Below are positions 62,031-64,000 of a DNA stretch of 64,000 nucleotides, one piece after another (within the stretch, counting starts at the first letter, position 1; each line of letters starts with the position of its first letter). A model generated the notes under the pieces. It worked only from the letters and a program-made list of their open reading frames with translations. It did no database searches and was not told where the DNA came from. The position numbers were made by a program, and so were the translations under genes. The DNA comes from Rhodospirillales bacterium (GTDB lineage Bacteria; Pseudomonadota; Alphaproteobacteria; Rhodospirillales; UBA2165): NCBI GenBank assembly GCA_012960465.1, contig DUBF01000164.1, positions 1-64,000 of the forward strand. The letters are read 5' to 3'.

Positions 62031-63257
62031 TCAAACGTGTTTAAGCATCGCGTTAGGAACAAAGTTTGTACGGCCTATCAATTGAAGTGTTTTGCTCTCA
62101 TGATCAAGACAAATAGCACGTATTTTAATTAATAACTTTCCCGCTAGTGTTTCTCCATAAAACCAATTTTCTAACTGTCCGTCAGAGATGTTTGTTGGAC
62201 GAGCCATCGCAGATTGAAAGTAAAAATGTTTAAGATCATCGGCTGTTAATTTAAGAGCCCTACTAATCGGCTGGTCCGATAAAAAGCTCTCTATTTGAGG
62301 ATCTTCAACAAAACTTACTAGAATATCTACAATTTCTTCAGGCGAGTGGGACGTCAGACCATCTAATCTTCGCCCACCGGACGACGCGATGGACTCCTGA
62401 TACCATGGGTGTAACAAAACTATCTCCTGTTTTAAATCAAGTGCTAGATTTTGAATATCGGTTAAATCATTTCTTGGTTTGGCCAAGTTGACCGGGCAGG
62501 TCCACCCCTCATTTTCTTCTTCACTGACATTATGATCTGCTGGCGAAGAGACAAAGTCCTCAATTAACGGACCATCATTTCGCTCTAATAGTTTGAGAAC
62601 ATCGAATAAAACACGTTGTTGTAGATCGGGCTTATTTGGCGGCCCAAATGGCCGCCCTAGTTCGAAGGGCACGAATAGAGCGCGTGGAGGGCGCATTCCC
62701 TCAGTATGCTTACGGACTAAACTGATTTGGGTTGTTGGTATTCCCTCACGTTCTAAATAATGAGCTAGCCCGCCAACGGCGCGCGTGCATTGAGGTCAAA
62801 CTCCAGCTAAAACCGCTCCGTCAACTCCATCTGCTTTTAAAAGCTGTGCAAGATCCTTCGCAACCGCTTCATGAGCCATCGGTGGGGTAGCCCCCATAAA
62901 TGCATAGTGGTAGCCTGCTACTTCACCGATTTTACCATCGGCTTTTAGTTCATTTAAGCGATCAATAGGGAACATGACATTCAAATCTTGTTGAAATCCG
63001 GTACGATCAAAGTTTGTTGATACATGGCTCATAATAAGATCATTCATATTCGCATCGTTTGGAATAATGCGGTATTCCCCAATACCTGGGGTAAATACTT
63101 TATCTTCTCTTCTATGTAATCCAGCAGTGGTTATGATCGAAATTTTACGCTTCGATAAAGGAGGGCCCTCAACGCAAGGCGTGTTTTGATAGTTTGGTAA
63201 ATCTTGGTTTACAATCATATCTCGCTGTGTTTCCGGCATGTCGGATAAATATACCAT
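62031..63257 (-). CDS. PrdB/GrdB-family selenoprotein (in-frame TGA = Sec154) with C-terminal extension
   Basis: Two same-frame open segments (63257-62799 and 62795-62031) are separated only by TGA at 62798-62796. Read through as selenocysteine, the product has 408 residues. Residues 1-228 follow the D-proline reductase PrdB / glycine reductase GrdB family: TTAGLHRREDKVF (43-55), MSHVSTNFDR, NVMFPIDRL (93-101), GYHYAFMG (115-122), AGVUPQCTR (151-159) and VPFELGRPFGPPNKPD. The Sec sits at the family's catalytic position in a UxxC motif and at PrdB-like distance (153 residues) from the start. A GU-loop hairpin lies just 3' of the TGA. Residues from about 229 form an extension of some 180 residues that I do not recognise. 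PrdA/GrdA/GrdC partners are not in the window, so the reductase substrate is unknown. AAGGAAAA precedes the ATG. Genes here freely end in TGA, so TGA is not reassigned to Trp. Confidence 0.85.
62768..62784 (-). promoter_or_regulatory. Putative bacterial SECIS hairpin in the PrdB-like gene
   Basis: Reading the reverse strand, GCGCGCC and GGCGGGC pair (four pairs, a G-G mismatch, two more pairs) around the loop GUU. The apical GU lies at nucleotides 19-20 after the UGA, matching the geometry needed by SelB in bacterial selenoprotein mRNAs such as E. coli fdhF. Confidence 0.7.
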
Positions 63258-63358
63258 TGATTTTCCTTTTCCATTTTATTTAGCGTCATTAAGTTGCAAT
63301 TATCTTATTTTTAAATATTTGGCCTGTGATAAATAAAAAGTTATCGGTTCATTTATAT

Positions 63359-64000
63359 TTAGCTCTCTTTCCACCAGCAATCACGCATATAAGCGGTAAA
63401 TTCTTGTGGATTAATTTTTGTAGATATAGAAAAGGATGCCATTAATGACCCTTGCTCTATATCGACTTCTAAAACATCTGTAAATCTATTCCAAAAATTA
63501 AAAAATCCAGATACAAAAGATAATTCAACAATCTGACTTTCATTATAATATACTTTTAAATTCTTTAGAGCTTCATGATGTTGCGGCGGTTTTCCAGGGG
63601 AGCCTTGATATAATTTATCGGTCATTACTTCCGCCCATCTCATCGCAGCTTTTTCTTCGACAGTGAACATTTTGGAATTCATATAATCCCCAGAAACAGC
63701 TTGGATTAGTTCTTCGTTAAAATTTAACGCTCGACCGAGCGTTTCGTTATGACCAGTTCAATATGCACAGCCATTTAGAGTTGAAGTTTTTAAAATTACG
63801 AGGCACTTTGTTTTAACCGGCAGGTTTTCAGTTATTTCTTCTCTGAGGCTTGAAACAATAAATCCAAATAAAATCTGCATCAGCTTTGGAGCGTGAGAGC
63901 CAACACGAACCGCGTTTGCCACCCGTCCAAATAGTATTTTTGAATGGGTAAAAATAGTATTTTGTTCTGTTGTAGACTCTTGATCGTTAGGTATAGAAAT
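63359..64000 (-). CDS. AhpD/carboxymuconolactone decarboxylase-family selenoprotein (CxxU), 5' end outside window
   Basis: The frame is open from the window edge to 63359 except for TGA at 63760-63758; 213 residues are visible. Around the TGA the protein reads LNGCAYUTGHNETLG, which is the AhpD active-site motif CxxC-xx-H with selenocysteine in place of the second Cys. The flanking helices (GRVANAVRVGSHAPKLMQ, KCLVILKTSTLNG and MFTVEEKAAMRWAEVMTD) also match the family. A perfect hairpin with a GU loop follows the TGA. AhpD-type proteins reduce peroxiredoxins or act as peroxidase-like disulfide reductases; the actual partner is unknown. It lies 101 bases upstream of the PrdB-like gene on the same strand, consistent with one operon. 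The ATG at 63682 downstream of the TGA is internal to the domain. Confidence 0.87.
63726..63743 (-). promoter_or_regulatory. Putative bacterial SECIS hairpin in the AhpD-like gene
   Basis: AACGCTCG and CGAGCGTT are exact complements around GT, so the RNA can form a seven-pair stem capped by GGUC. The GU lies at nucleotides 23-24 after the UGA. Stem length, GU loop and spacing all fit a bacterial SECIS element; a perfect 18-base hairpin is otherwise unusual inside an AT-rich coding region. Confidence 0.85.

Noticed and set aside
62796-62798. Nonsense mutation making the PrdB-like gene a pseudogene
   Set aside because: The frame is intact on both sides, the stop is at the known catalytic Sec site, a GU-loop hairpin follows, and the neighbouring gene shows the same pattern independently.
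63758-63760. TGA read as tryptophan (alternative genetic code)
   Set aside because: Many complete genes in the window end with TGA (for example dnaE, frr, lpxD, fabZ), and Trp is otherwise coded TGG. The two internal TGAs occur only at redox motifs.

Overview
The window is a gene-dense, AT-rich stretch of a bacterial chromosome. Gene families and gene order are those of an alphaproteobacterium: rnj-proS-lolCD-dnaE, rpsB-tsf-pyrH-frr-uppS-cdsA-dxr-rseP-bamA-skp-lpxD-fabZ-lpxA-lpxI-lpxB, gltX-lexA-moeA-moaC-trpC-trpD, tpiA-secG-pyrG-kdsA-eno-ftsB-pdhABC-lpdA-lipA. LpxI rather than LpxH, a short ProRS without the editing insertion, an E1-beta carrying a lipoyl domain, and a GTTC-N7-GTTC SOS box all fit. 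A low-GC, probably marine, Rhodospirillales-like lineage (SAR116 or AEGEAN-169 type) is an inference from composition and synteny only. No rRNA, tRNA, insertion sequence, prophage or CRISPR array was seen.

Layout. 1-9.6 kb: end of ribonuclease J, DNA repair glycosylase Tag, a small secreted unknown, ProRS, the lipoprotein exporter LolCD, the replicative polymerase DnaE, and a reverse-strand secreted unknown. 9.7-24.6 kb: one long forward block joining translation (S2, EF-Ts, RRF), UMP kinase, isoprenoid and phospholipid synthesis (UppS, CdsA, Dxr), envelope proteolysis (RseP), outer membrane assembly (BamA, Skp) and the lipid A pathway (LpxD, FabZ, LpxA, LpxI, LpxB), followed by glyoxalase I. 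24.7-32.1 kb: reverse block gltA, gltX, lexA, moeA, moaC, trpC, trpD. 32.5-35.6 kb: a divergent polysaccharide deacetylase and PpiD. 35.8-49.2 kb: forward block of glycolysis, CTP and KDO synthesis, a cell-division protein, pyruvate dehydrogenase, and lipoate and ubiquinone functions. 49.2-61.9 kb: mixed-strand cell wall, lysine, repair and accessory genes ending with folK and rpoZ.

The most notable region is the right end (62.0-64.0 kb). Two adjacent reverse-strand genes each have an in-frame TGA where a redox-active residue is expected: a PrdB/GrdB-family protein with a UxxC motif, and an AhpD/carboxymuconolactone decarboxylase-family protein with a CxxU motif. Immediately 3' of each TGA is a hairpin with GU in its apical loop at bacterial SECIS distance. 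I read both as selenoproteins forming a selenium-dependent redox module of unknown substrate, placed where many alphaproteobacteria carry relA/spoT after rpoZ. The PrdB-like protein also has an unrecognised C-terminal extension of about 180 residues. A second oddity is a pyruvate dehydrogenase E2 without a lipoyl domain, leaving the E1-beta lipoyl domain as the only one encoded in the cluster.
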